Assembly: GCA_937900675.1 (NCBI GenBank)
Contig: CALCEA010000164.1
Coordinates: forward strand, 1-64,000
Direction: 5' to 3'
Length of the DNA stretch: 64,000 bases
Origin: an uncultured Chitinophagaceae bacterium
Lineage (GTDB): Bacteria; Bacteroidota; Bacteroidia; Chitinophagales; Chitinophagaceae
Both the position numbers and the translations under genes were made by a program. Below, piece after piece: positions 19,287-28,713 of the stretch (positions are counted from its first letter, which is position 1; the number at the start of each line of letters is the position of its first letter). The notes beneath the pieces were generated by a model. The model ran no database searches and was not told the DNA's origin. It saw only the letters and a list, made by a program, of their open reading frames with translations.

Positions 19287-22200
19287 ATGAAAAATATTCG
19301 AATTTTAACCTCAACTAGTTTGTTTGATGGGCATGATGCATCTATAAATATCATGCGTAGAGTGTTGCAAGAGAAAGGTGTTGAAATTATTCATTTAGGG
19401 CATAATCGATCAGCACTTGAAATTGTGACAGCAGCGATTGAAGAAGATGTGCATGGTATTGCGATTACTTCTTATCAAGGCGGTCATATGGAGTTCTTCT
19501 CTTACTTAAGAACACTACTTAATGAAAATGGGTATCAACATATTAAAATTGTGGGAGGTGGAGGAGGAACTATATTACCTAAAGAAGCATTAGCATTAGA
19601 AAAAATAGGTATCTCAAAAATCTATCTTCCTGAAGATGGACTAAAATTAGGAATTGATGGAATGATCGATGAAGTGGTTCGAATTTGTAGTTATGAACTT
19701 AAAAAATTGGATCCCAAAAAATTACCTGCATTAAGTTTTGAGAAAAAAATTGATCCAAGAAATCTTGCTAGACAGATTACCTTATTGCAAAACAACGGTT
19801 TAAAAAAGTCAAAGAAAAAAGTTTCAAAAAATATCCCCATCATAGGATTAACGGGTACGGGTGGTGCAGGTAAATCAACGGTTTGCGATAGATTGATTCA
19901 ATATTTCACTATAGCGAATCCTACCAAAACAATTGCGATTGTTTCAATAGATCCAAGTAAAAGAAAAACAGGTGGAGCATTGTTGGGAGATAGAATAAGA
20001 ATGAATGCTATCAACCATTCCAATGTGTATATGCGTTCTTTGGCTACAAGAACCGATAAGAGTAGTATTTCTGATTCAATTGACAATGTGATTGAATTAT
20101 GTAAAGAAGAAGGATTCGATGCTATTATTATTGAAACTGCTGGAGTGGGTCAAAATGATGCATCAATAGTTGATCTTGTGACTATTCCTATGTATGTGAT
20201 GACTCCGGAATTTGGAGCACCCACTCAATTGGAGAAAATTAATATGATCGATTATGCACAAATCATTGCTATCAATAAATTTGACAGAACTGGAGGATTG
20301 GATGCAATCATTGATGTTAGAAAACAATTTCGTCGGTCTCATCATAGTTGGAATGCAGATGTTTCTTCAATGCCCATTTTTGGTACAATTGCTTCCAATT
20401 ATAATGATCCTGGCATACAAGCAATGTATAATTGCTTAGTGGATATTGTGAATCAGCAACATCATCAAACATGGAAGAAAATAGAATGGTCAATTGAATA
20501 TGATCCTAATAAAACGCCACCTTCATTACTTTCAAATAATCGAAAAAATTATTTAGGCGAGGTGGTTGATGTAATCAGAAAAAACAATCAATGGATTGCT
20601 GAGCAAAAATTAATAGCATCAAAATGGTATTGTTTTCAAGAGGTTTTAAGTGTAGCTGGATTAAGTAAAGAGAAAAAGTTATTGGATGCAAATAATGCGA
20701 TAGAGCAGAAGGTAGATGATCAAGTAAAAGCAATTATCAAAGATTGGCCTACTGTTTCAAAAGCATATCAACAAAGTACTCTTGAATATGAGATCAGTGG
20801 TAAAAAACTAAAGCAAGCATTGAACTTTGAAACTCAATCTGGTATTGTCATTCAAAAAGTTCAATTACCTAAGTTCAAAGATTGGGGGGATATTACTGAA
20901 TGGCATTTAAAAGAGAATTTACCTGGATTTTTCCCTTTCACCAATGGAGTGTTTAAATTCAAACAAGGTAATGAGGATCCAACTAGGATGTTTGCAGGAG
21001 AGGGTTGTCCAGAAAGAACCAATTTGAGATTCCATTTTTTAAGTAAGGGACAATCTGCTATTAGATTATCTACTGCTTTTGATAGTGTTACTTTGTACGG
21101 TCATGATCCAGAAAAGAGATTAGATGTTTTTGGGAAAATTGGTAATGCAGGTGTAAGTATTGCTACCATAGATGATCTCAAAAAATTATACAGTGGATTG
21201 GATTTAAATAGTAAGTCTACTTCTGTGAGTATGACCATCAATGGTCCAGCTCCCATTTTGATGGCGCAGTTTTTCAATGCAGCTATAGATCAAGCCTGTG
21301 AAAAATATATTACTGAAAATAAACTATGGCCGCATGTTAATAAAAAAATCAAACAATTAATTAATGACAAAGAGAGGCCCGAGTATATCAATTTAACCAA
21401 GGATAAGTCTTTGAATGAATGGCATAATGGTTTAGGATTAAAGTTATTGGGGGTTTCAGGTGATCAAGTACTTCCAATAGAAGTATACCAAGAAATTAAA
21501 AAAGGCGTATTAGCAAATGTTAGAGGAACTTTACAAGCAGATATATTAAAAGAAGATCAGGCTCAAAACACTTGTATTTTCTCCACAGAGTTTGCTTTGA
21601 AAATGATGGGAGATGTTCAATCTTATTTTGCAGAAAACAAAGTAAGACATTTCTATAGTATTTCTATTTCAGGATATCATATTGCAGAAGCTGGTGCAAA
21701 TCCAATAACACAATTGGCATTCACTTTAGCGAATGGATTTACTTATGTAGAATATTTTATTCATCGAGGAATTCCAGTAGACGATTTTTGTCATAATCTA
21801 AGTTTCTTTTTTAGCAATGGAATGGATCCAGAATATGCAGTAATAGGAAGAGTTGCCAGAAGAATTTGGGCTAGGGTGTTGAAATACAAATACAATGCAA
21901 ACGAGCGATCTCAAAAATTAAAATATCATATTCAAACAAGTGGAAGAAGCTTGCATGCACAAGAAATTAATTTTAATGATATAAGAACAACACTGCAGGC
22001 TTTGTACGCTATTTATGATCAATGTAATAGTTTACATACTAATGCATATGATGAGGCAATCACTACACCTACAGAAGAAAGTGTAAGAAGAGCATTGGCT
22101 ATTCAATTAATTATTAATAAAGAATTAGGCACTACCAAAGTGGAGAATTTCCAACAAGGAAGTTTTTTAATCACTGAATTAACAGATTTGGTGGAAGAAG

Positions 22201-22622
22201 CAGTTTTATTGGAATTTGATAGAATCAATCAAAGAGGTGGTGTATTAGGTGCCATGGAAAGAATGTATCAAAGAACTAAAATTCAAGAAGAAAGTCTTTC
22301 TTATGAAACCAAAAAGCATAATGGAGAAATACCTATAATTGGCGTGAATTCATTCTTGAACATATCAGAAGATAAAAACATCGATCAGCAGCCTATTTTT
22401 AGGTCTTCTAATTTGGAACAAAATCTTCAAATTAAGCATCTAGCAACCTTTAAAAAAAGAAATAAAGATCAGTCAAAAACATACTTAAATAAACTTCAGC
22501 AAGCAGCCATAAACAATGAGAATATTTTTGCCATTTTGATGGAGGCAGTTAAATATTGCAGTTTGGGTCAAATTTCCAATGCCTTGTACCAGATAGGGGG
22601 GAAATACAGCCGTAATTTGTAA
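19287..22622 (+). CDS. icmF: fused isobutyryl-CoA mutase IcmF (B12-binding + G-protein chaperone + mutase)
   Basis: Adenosylcobalamin-dependent acyl-CoA mutase with its own GTPase chaperone fused in, converting isobutyryl-CoA and n-butyryl-CoA. 1111 residues in the IcmF order: cobalamin-binding domain (about 1-135, with DGHDAS and IKIVGGGGGTI), MeaB-like GTPase (about 185-400, P-loop GTGGAGKST, later NKFD), linker, then TIM-barrel mutase (about 540-1111, with PFTNGVFKFKQGNEDPTRM and LSTAFDSVTLYG). The Phe in GVF fits IcmF rather than methylmalonyl-CoA mutase, which has Tyr there. The cobalamin motif reads DGHDAS, lacking the final Gly of DxHxxG. Own promoter with an overlapping inverted repeat. 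Confidence 0.93.
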   Translation: MKNIRILTSTSLFDGHDASINIMRRVLQEKGVEIIHLGHNRSALEIVTAAIEEDVHGIAITSYQGGHMEFFSYLRTLLNENGYQHIKIVGGGGGTILPKEALALEKIGISKIYLPEDGLKLGIDGMIDEVVRICSYELKKLDPKKLPALSFEKKIDPRNLARQITLLQNNGLKKSKKKVSKNIPIIGLTGTGGAGKSTVCDRLIQYFTIANPTKTIAIVSIDPSKRKTGGALLGDRIRMNAINHSNVYMRSLATRTDKSSISDSIDNVIELCKEEGFDAIIIETAGVGQNDASIVDLVTIPMYVMTPEFGAPTQLEKINMIDYAQIIAINKFDRTGGLDAIIDVRKQFRRSHHSWNADVSSMPIFGTIASNYNDPGIQAMYNCLVDIVNQQHHQTWKKIEWSIEYDPNKTPPSLLSNNRKNYLGEVVDVIRKNNQWIAEQKLIASKWYCFQEVLSVAGLSKEKKLLDANNAIEQKVDDQVKAIIKDWPTVSKAYQQSTLEYEISGKKLKQALNFETQSGIVIQKVQLPKFKDWGDITEWHLKENLPGFFPFTNGVFKFKQGNEDPTRMFAGEGCPERTNLRFHFLSKGQSAIRLSTAFDSVTLYGHDPEKRLDVFGKIGNAGVSIATIDDLKKLYSGLDLNSKSTSVSMTINGPAPILMAQFFNAAIDQACEKYITENKLWPHVNKKIKQLINDKERPEYINLTKDKSLNEWHNGLGLKLLGVSGDQVLPIEVYQEIKKGVLANVRGTLQADILKEDQAQNTCIFSTEFALKMMGDVQSYFAENKVRHFYSISISGYHIAEAGANPITQLAFTLANGFTYVEYFIHRGIPVDDFCHNLSFFFSNGMDPEYAVIGRVARRIWARVLKYKYNANERSQKLKYHIQTSGRSLHAQEINFNDIRTTLQALYAIYDQCNSLHTNAYDEAITTPTEESVRRALAIQLIINKELGTTKVENFQQGSFLITELTDLVEEAVLLEFDRINQRGGVLGAMERMYQRTKIQEESLSYETKKHNGEIPIIGVNSFLNISEDKNIDQQPIFRSSNLEQNLQIKHLATFKKRNKDQSKTYLNKLQQAAINNENIFAILMEAVKYCSLGQISNALYQIGGKYSRNL

Positions 22623-22630
22623 AAAAGCAA

Positions 22631-22638
22631 TACCTTTG
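22631..22638 (+). promoter_or_regulatory. -7 motif TACCTTTG for yidC
   Basis: Exact TAnnTTTG match just after the icmF stop and 31 bases before the yidC ATG. No clear -33 was found at the expected distance. Confidence 0.5.
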
Positions 22639-22669
22639 AAACTCGTCAAAAACGGTAAAATTACTTTAA

Positions 22670-24490
22670 ATGAATACGGATAAAAATACGGTCATTGGTT
22701 TTGTGTTATTAGCAGGTTTATTCTTTGCTTATTTCTGGTTTACAAATAAGCAGCAAAATGAGTTGCAAGCTTATAAAAAGCATTACGACGATTCTGTAGC
22801 GATGGTGAAAGCGGCTGCAGATAAAGTAGCTGCTTTGAAAACAGCTGCACTTGTAGACAGTACTATTAAAACAGCAGTAGGAGATTCTACAGCTGTTGAT
22901 ACACTTAAAGAGCAGTTGGTAGTTATTGAGAACGAAGTTGTGAAAGTTACTTTAACTAATAAAGGTGGACAGGTTGCAAAAGTATTGTTGAAGAACTATG
23001 TAAATTTTAACAAGCAACAAGTTGTTTTAGGGGATAGTACCAGTTTGAATTATCCTATTAATATCGCTGCTAATCAATCTGCACAAATCAATCAATTGAT
23101 TTTCCAAAAAGCAGAGGTATTGCCTTCAGAGAATGGTGTACAAAAAGTAGCATTTACTTTAACAACACCAACTGGTAACACCATTACGCACTTATTTAGC
23201 TTAGCACCTAATAAATACAATATTGATTGGAAAATTCAATTCAATGGCGCAGATCAATTATTGACGAATAGACAATTAAATGTTTTATGGGAGGCGCATT
23301 CATTTAAACAAGAAAGAACTTTGAATTATGAGCGTCAGATGTCTAATATCTGTTTCTCAGAAGGCAAAGAGTTTGATTATATCTCTAGCAAAACAACCAA
23401 GACTTTTGAAAAGCCAGTACAATGGGTGGGCTTGGTGCAGCAGTTTTTCAATACGACTTTAATGACAAAGTCAGATTTTGCAAGTGGTAAAATTGATTGG
23501 CAAAGAAGAGTGGATAGCAGTAATTCTTTAGCAGCTTTACAAGCACAATTTCAAACTAAATTAGAAACTAACAATGCCGAATTAGGTTTAGCATTATACT
23601 ATGGTCCAAATGATATGAATATCTTAAAGACACAAGCTCCAGAAATGGATAAGATTGTGAACTTAGGTAGAGATTTATATTCTTTTGTTAGACCTATCAA
23701 CAAATATATTATTGGTCCAGTATTTGATTTCTTTGCTGGTTTTGTGAGCAATTATGGATGGGTTGTATTATTATTAACCATCTTTATTAGATTAGTTACC
23801 TCTCCTTTAACTTACTCAAGTTATTTAAGCAGCGCTAAGATGAAAGTCTTAAAACCTGAATTAGATGAGGTGAAAAAGAAATTTGGTGATGATCAGCAGG
23901 GTTTTGCTATGGAGCAAATGAAATTATTCAGAGAAGCAGGTGTGAATCCATTAGGTGGTTGTATTCCTGCTTTATTACAAATTCCTATCTTCTTTGCTTT
24001 GTATAGCTTCTTTAACTCTAATATCTCTTTAAGAGGCCAAGCATTTTTATGGAGTAAGGATTTATCTAGTTATGATGTAATTGCAACATTGCCATTTAGT
24101 ATTCCAATGGGATTTGGTAATCATATTAGTTTATTTACGATTACTGCTGTTGTGACTAGTTTAATTATGTCTGTTTATAATATGGCGATGACGCCAACAC
24201 AAGATAATCCTGCATTGAAATACATGCCGTATATCTTCCCTGTAATGTTATTGTTTATTTTCAACAGCTTACCATCTGCCTTAACTTGGTATTATACTGT
24301 TTCAAATATTGTGACTTTATTATTGCAGTTTGTGATTCAGAAATTCATCATCAACCATGATAAGATCTTGGCAGAGATACAAGTGAAAAGAAAAACGCCA
24401 AAGAAAAAGAGCAATTGGCAAACCAAGTATGAAGAAATGATGGATGCACAAAAAAAAGTACAAGCACTAAAAGACAAAACTAAAAAATAA
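22670..24490 (+). CDS. yidC: membrane protein insertase YidC
   Basis: Inserts inner-membrane proteins, alone or with SecYEG. 606 residues. N-terminal membrane helix (VIGFVLLAGLFFAYFWF, residues 9-25), a large periplasmic P1 domain (about 60-340), then the conserved five-helix core with YGWVVLLLTIFIRLVTSPLTY, the hydrophilic loop Arg in FIRL, NPLGGCIPALLQIPIFFALY and a Lys-rich cytoplasmic tail (KRKTPKKKSNW). Bacteroidota YidC commonly has this length. A GC-rich terminator follows. Confidence 0.97.
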   Translation: MNTDKNTVIGFVLLAGLFFAYFWFTNKQQNELQAYKKHYDDSVAMVKAAADKVAALKTAALVDSTIKTAVGDSTAVDTLKEQLVVIENEVVKVTLTNKGGQVAKVLLKNYVNFNKQQVVLGDSTSLNYPINIAANQSAQINQLIFQKAEVLPSENGVQKVAFTLTTPTGNTITHLFSLAPNKYNIDWKIQFNGADQLLTNRQLNVLWEAHSFKQERTLNYERQMSNICFSEGKEFDYISSKTTKTFEKPVQWVGLVQQFFNTTLMTKSDFASGKIDWQRRVDSSNSLAALQAQFQTKLETNNAELGLALYYGPNDMNILKTQAPEMDKIVNLGRDLYSFVRPINKYIIGPVFDFFAGFVSNYGWVVLLLTIFIRLVTSPLTYSSYLSSAKMKVLKPELDEVKKKFGDDQQGFAMEQMKLFREAGVNPLGGCIPALLQIPIFFALYSFFNSNISLRGQAFLWSKDLSSYDVIATLPFSIPMGFGNHISLFTITAVVTSLIMSVYNMAMTPTQDNPALKYMPYIFPVMLLFIFNSLPSALTWYYTVSNIVTLLLQFVIQKFIINHDKILAEIQVKRKTPKKKSNWQTKYEEMMDAQKKVQALKDKTKK

Positions 24491-24498
24491 TTCCCCCT

Positions 24499-24524
24499 GA
24501 GAGGCCTCTTTACGGAGGCCTCTC
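24499..24524 (+). terminator. terminator hairpin after yidC
   Basis: 10-bp stem GAGAGGCCTC / GAGGCCTCTC with a TTTACG loop, followed by ATTATTTAATTT rather than a pure U-run. Confidence 0.75.
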
Positions 24525-24538
24525 ATTATTTAATTTGA

Positions 24539-25150
24539 ATGAAGTATAAAATTACCCCCATAATTGTATACCTATTGCTGGCATTGTCTACCAATGCCCA
24601 AACTAAAGTTGTAGGCGAGTGCAGTGTTCAGTTTGATATAGAACAATTCCAAAATCAATCATGGCAGCCATTGGGCCAAAAGACGGTTCAGGTTAAAGGC
24701 AATCAATGTAAAACAACTTTGGTTACACCTAAACTTCAACAAAGTGTTATCTTTTCTTCACAAGAAGATTCTGCTGTAGTGCTAAAAGAAATTGGTGAAA
24801 GTAAGTTCTTTCAAAAAATAGCTTTTCCTCAAAAGAACCTACCTGAATTGGTTACGATGAAAAAAATGAATACAGATTCAGTTATTCATATTGCAGGATA
24901 TCCATGTAATGCTGTACAATTGGTTTTTAGTGACGAAACAATTTATGATGTATTGTATACCAATGCCATTGTTCCAACCATTCCTAATTTTGAAATGGCT
25001 TTTAAAGATATTCCAGGACTCGTATTATCTTATTCTATTACTACAAAGAAAGGCGTGCCTGTTAGGTATCAAGCAACCAATGTGGATTTAAGCCCAATTA
25101 CATTGAATCAATTTGAGTTCAATAAGAACGAGTACCAAATTATTGATTAA
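24539..25150 (+). CDS. secreted protein of unknown function (DUF4412-like?)
   Basis: 203 residues with a signal peptide (MKYKITPIIVYLLLALSTNAQ). The mature part is beta-rich; SVIHIAGYPCNAVQL and the tail IPGLVLSYSITTKKG resemble the exported DUF4412 or GLPGLI-type proteins of Bacteroidota, but the match is by impression only. Lies 14 bases beyond the yidC terminator hairpin and converges with the next small secreted gene 13 bases away. Confidence 0.65.
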   Translation: MKYKITPIIVYLLLALSTNAQTKVVGECSVQFDIEQFQNQSWQPLGQKTVQVKGNQCKTTLVTPKLQQSVIFSSQEDSAVVLKEIGESKFFQKIAFPQKNLPELVTMKKMNTDSVIHIAGYPCNAVQLVFSDETIYDVLYTNAIVPTIPNFEMAFKDIPGLVLSYSITTKKGVPVRYQATNVDLSPITLNQFEFNKNEYQIID

Positions 25151-25163
25151 AAAATAGAGCAAC

Positions 25164-25499
25164 TTATGGTTGCGTAGGAGAAGGTGTCTTGAATCTAGGT
25201 AACACCATTTTGTATCTGTAAGGGATTACATAAGAAATATTACCCTTGTTAAATTTCAAATAATTCGCGTTAGATTTATTAGCTGCCATTCCTTTAAACT
25301 CCAAACTTGATCTTAAAGTGTAAAAAGTGGAAGTTTTTAAAGAAGCATTACCAATATTCTTTAAACTATATTTTTCAGCAATACTAGTGGATGAAGATTT
25401 GTTTTCAGTACTGTTTAAAACAACCGTACTAGCTTTAGTCTGGCTTTGAATAAATATAGTCAGGGCAACAATAAATAGTATTTGTTTAACGGTACGCAT
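25164..25499 (-). CDS. small secreted protein, unknown function
   Basis: 111 residues from the ATG at 25499, beginning MRTVKQILFIVALTIFIQSQ, a signal peptide ending near TKAS. The frame is open to 25556, but the inner start is preferred because the signal peptide then begins at the N-terminus and a 7-of-8 -7 motif (TATCTTCG) lies 8 bases upstream. The mature part is Ser/Thr/Asn-rich, then basic at the C-terminus (YRYKMVLPRFKTPSPTQP). No family recognised. Confidence 0.5.
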   Translation of the reverse strand: MRTVKQILFIVALTIFIQSQTKASTVVLNSTENKSSSTSIAEKYSLKNIGNASLKTSTFYTLRSSLEFKGMAANKSNANYLKFNKGNISYVIPYRYKMVLPRFKTPSPTQP

Positions 25500-25696
25500 G
25501 GTTATTACGAAGATAAGTAAACTAGTAGATTCTTTAAAAAAATATTTTAAACTCATTTTAGGGCCAATGTGCAGAACAAAATATGGCCAAATCCAAGCTA
25601 GTCAGTATATTTATTATGATCAATGGTTAAAATACTTTAATTTCTAAGATATTGATAATCAATGATTAATTACTAAACCCTATAATCTAATCAGCC

Positions 25697-27127
25697 ATGT
25701 TCGAACCGCATAGAGACGAAGAAGGAGGAGATATCCAAGATTTATTACAGCGTTTTCAAAATTTAAAGAACGGTAGAGCGAATGCATATATTGAGGAAGA
25801 TGACTTTGAGCGAATTATTGAGCATTTAGACGAAAAAGATGAGATTGTAGACGCTATTGAAGCAGCTGATTTAGGATTGGAACAATATCCTCATTCTGCT
25901 TTATTGATGATTAAAAAAGCAGATTTATTATTAGCCACTAGAAAATATAAAGAAGCACTTAAGCTATTAGATGCGGCCACTTTATATGATCATAAAGAAA
26001 TGAATCTGTTTATTTTAAAAACAGATGCTTACTTAGCATTGGATCAGCCAGAGAAGGCCATTGTACTTTTACAAGAGGCATTGCATTTATTTGAGGGTGC
26101 TGAAAGAACCGAAGTATTATTTGAATTAGCAGATGTGTATGACGACCATGAAGCATTTGATAAAGTATTTGATTGCTTACAATTAATATTAGAAGAAGAT
26201 CCAAACAATGAAGAAGCATTGTATAAAATTTGTTTTTGGACAGACTTTACGGGTAGAAATGAAGAGAGCATTAGATTACACGAGCGCATTATCAATGAAC
26301 AACCATACAATGCATTGGCTTGGTTTAATTTAGCGGCAGCATATCAGGGCTTGAAGTTGTATGAAAAAGCAATCGATGCATATCAGTATGCAATTGTGAT
26401 TGATGAGAAATTTGATTATGCATATCGCAATATGGGTGACGCTTATTTGCGATTGAGAAAATATAAAGAAGCTATTGAGGCTTTAGAAAAAGTATTAGAA
26501 TTATCCAGACCAGAAGATGTTATCTATGAAGCAATTGGTCACTGTTATCATAGAATGAAAAACTATGCGCAAGCAAGATTTCATTATAAAAAAGCCGTGC
26601 ATTTAAATCCAGATGATAGCAGATTGTATCAAAAAATTGCTAGTACTTATATGCAAGAAGGGCATTGGGAAATGGCTATCAAACAAATGGAACATGCGCT
26701 TCGTATCCACAAGCATATCAATGAGTATTATATACAGTTGGGTGAATGTTATATGCAACTAGAGCAATATGTTGAAGCGGCTGGCTATTTCGGCACAGTG
26801 GTAGCTAATAAGCCAAAGCAAATTGCTGGATGGGAATATTTGATTAGAAGTTTAATGGCCAATAATCAATTAGATGCTGCACTAGAGCAAACCGAATTAG
26901 CCTACATGTCTACGCAGGGTAAAACATTATTTATTTATTATAGAAGTGCTATTTTATTTAAAATGGGTAAGTCTAATGAAGGCTTATTACAATTAGAAAT
27001 GGCATTGTCTAAATCTGCTAAGTGGTTAAATAAATTTGTAAAATTTTATCCAGAGGTAGTGCAGGATACTAAAGTGATGACTTTGCTCAGTCAGTATAAA
27101 AAGAGCAAGAAGAGCAAGGGTTCTTGA
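25697..27127 (+). CDS. tetratricopeptide repeat protein
   Basis: 476 residues, almost entirely TPR helices from about residue 30 to 450; clear units include ALAWFNLAAAYQGLKLYEKA, YAYRNMGDAYLRLRKYKEA, AIGHCYHRMKNYAQARFHY and YYIQLGECYMQLEQYVEAA. No signal peptide, so probably a cytoplasmic protein-protein scaffold. The N-terminus is acidic and the C-terminus is Lys-rich (KKSKKSKGS). Partner unknown. Stands alone with 140 bases upstream in which I find no clear promoter. Confidence 0.85.
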   Translation: MFEPHRDEEGGDIQDLLQRFQNLKNGRANAYIEEDDFERIIEHLDEKDEIVDAIEAADLGLEQYPHSALLMIKKADLLLATRKYKEALKLLDAATLYDHKEMNLFILKTDAYLALDQPEKAIVLLQEALHLFEGAERTEVLFELADVYDDHEAFDKVFDCLQLILEEDPNNEEALYKICFWTDFTGRNEESIRLHERIINEQPYNALAWFNLAAAYQGLKLYEKAIDAYQYAIVIDEKFDYAYRNMGDAYLRLRKYKEAIEALEKVLELSRPEDVIYEAIGHCYHRMKNYAQARFHYKKAVHLNPDDSRLYQKIASTYMQEGHWEMAIKQMEHALRIHKHINEYYIQLGECYMQLEQYVEAAGYFGTVVANKPKQIAGWEYLIRSLMANNQLDAALEQTELAYMSTQGKTLFIYYRSAILFKMGKSNEGLLQLEMALSKSAKWLNKFVKFYPEVVQDTKVMTLLSQYKKSKKSKGS

Positions 27128-27139
27128 TTAATTTTAAAT

Positions 27140-27147
27140 TAACTTTG
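27140..27147 (+). promoter_or_regulatory. -7 motif TAACTTTG for the ComA-like gene and aroE
   Basis: Exact TAnnTTTG match 17 bases before the ATG at 27165, giving a leader of about 13 nt. Confidence 0.55.
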
Positions 27148-27164
27148 CAAAAAATAGCTTAAAC

Positions 27165-27926
27165 ATGAATTTTAATATCAGTCAAATCCCAGAAAGAACA
27201 GCACAGCCTCGTCAACATGGTTTAACAATGGTGATGGATAAGGGTTTAAGTTATACAGAAGCTGAGAACTTTATTAGTGTGGGTAAGCCACATACAGATA
27301 TTGTAAAATTGGGATTTGGTACTTCTTTTGTTACCCCTAATTTGAGAAAGAAGATTGAATTATATCAAAGTCATAATATACCAGTGTATTTTGGTGGAAC
27401 CTTATTTGAAGCTTTTTTGATTCGTAATCAAATGGACGATTATATTGCTATTTGTAAAGATTATGGTATCAATGTAATTGAAGTGAGTGATGGTTCTATC
27501 GAAATTCCACACTCTGAAAAATGTGGTCATATCGAAAAGATTGCCAAGTTTGCAAAAGTATTAAGTGAAGTGGGTAGCAAAGATGCTGCACATATTATTC
27601 CTCCATACAAATGGATTGAATTAATGAGTGCTGAATTAAATGCTGGTGCTTCATATGTCATTGCAGAAGCAAGAGAAGCGGGTAATGTAGGTATTTACAG
27701 AGGTAGCGGAGAAGTGAGAGAGGGATTAGTGCAAGAGATTCTTACAAAGATACCTGCTGAAAAAATTATTTGGGAAGCCCCACAAAAAGCACAGCAATTA
27801 TATTTCTTAGAATTGATTGGTTGTAATGTAAACTTGGGTAATATCGCCCCTTCTGAAATTATCCCATTAGAAGCTATGAGAATTGGCTTAAGAGGAGATA
27901 CTTTCCATTTATATTTAAACAAATAA
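27165..27926 (+). CDS. phosphosulfolactate synthase (ComA) family protein
   Basis: 253 residues, (beta/alpha)8 barrel. Family members in methanogens add sulfite to phosphoenolpyruvate to make phosphosulfolactate for coenzyme M. Family marks: GLTMVMDKGLSY, DIVKLGFGTSFV, IPVYFGGTLFEAF, VIEVSDGSIEI, YVIAEAREAGNVGIY, IIWEAPQKAQQLYF and LGNIAPSEIIPLEAMRIGLRG. Its stop overlaps the aroE start (TAATG), so the two are translationally coupled. Coenzyme M is not expected in Bacteroidota, so the product may feed another sulfonate (possibly sulfonolipids) or the function has diverged; this is inference. Confidence 0.85.
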   Translation: MNFNISQIPERTAQPRQHGLTMVMDKGLSYTEAENFISVGKPHTDIVKLGFGTSFVTPNLRKKIELYQSHNIPVYFGGTLFEAFLIRNQMDDYIAICKDYGINVIEVSDGSIEIPHSEKCGHIEKIAKFAKVLSEVGSKDAAHIIPPYKWIELMSAELNAGASYVIAEAREAGNVGIYRGSGEVREGLVQEILTKIPAEKIIWEAPQKAQQLYFLELIGCNVNLGNIAPSEIIPLEAMRIGLRGDTFHLYLNK

Positions 27927-28681
27927 TGGAACGCAGGTTTGGCCTCATAGGATTTCCATTATCTCATTCCTTTTCAAAAGGATTTTTTGCAGAGAAGTTT
28001 GCGAAAGAAAATATTGCCAATACGCAATATGAAAATTATCCTATTGAATCTATTGATCAATTCAAGCAATTGTGGGAAATTGTCCCGCAGTTAGAAGGAA
28101 TCAATATTACTATTCCACACAAGAAAGCAGTTATTCCTTTTTTAGATCATCCTTCTTCTGTTGTCAAAGCTATAAATGCTTGTAATTGCATTCGCAAATA
28201 CAAAGGACAATTGTATGGTTATAATACCGATGTGATTGGTTTTGAAAAATCTTTAAAACCCTTCTTACAACCCTATCATCAAAAAGCTTTGATATTAGGA
28301 ACAGGAGGTGCCGCAGCGGCGGTGGCTTGGGTGCTTCAAAAATTAGGTATCTCTTTTAAATATGTTTCAAGGTCTTCCAAATTAGAAGAGGTAATAAGTT
28401 ATGAGGCATTGAACAATACAATTTTACAAGAACATCTTTTGATCATCAATACTAGTCCAGTAGGCATGTATCCTCATGTGAATGAAGCGCCTGCTTTGAA
28501 TTATGAAGCACTAACCGATAAGCATCATTTGTATGATTTAATTTATAATCCTGCTGAAACTTTATTTTTAACAAAAGGGAAGGAGCGTGGTGCAAGTATT
28601 CAAAATGGTTTAGAAATGTTGCATTTGCAAGCTGAAGCCAGTTGGGAAATTTGGAATAGTGAAAAGCCCTTGGTACAATAA
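27926..28681 (+). CDS. aroE: shikimate dehydrogenase
   Basis: NADPH-dependent reduction of 3-dehydroshikimate in the shikimate pathway. 251 residues. FGLIGFPLSHSFSKGFF binds shikimate (Ser pair), NITIPHKKAV carries the catalytic Lys, GYNTDVIGF the catalytic Asp, LGTGGAAAAVAW the NADP motif, and INTSPVGMYP follows. The C-terminus IQNGLEMLHLQAEASWEIW is typical. Overlaps the ComA-like gene by one base at its start. Weakly paired bases around 28690-28720 may end transcription from both sides. Confidence 0.93.
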   Translation: MERRFGLIGFPLSHSFSKGFFAEKFAKENIANTQYENYPIESIDQFKQLWEIVPQLEGINITIPHKKAVIPFLDHPSSVVKAINACNCIRKYKGQLYGYNTDVIGFEKSLKPFLQPYHQKALILGTGGAAAAVAWVLQKLGISFKYVSRSSKLEEVISYEALNNTILQEHLLIINTSPVGMYPHVNEAPALNYEALTDKHHLYDLIYNPAETLFLTKGKERGASIQNGLEMLHLQAEASWEIWNSEKPLVQ

Positions 28682-28713
28682 TTCTTAGTACAATAAAAAT
28701 GCTTTCTTAAATT

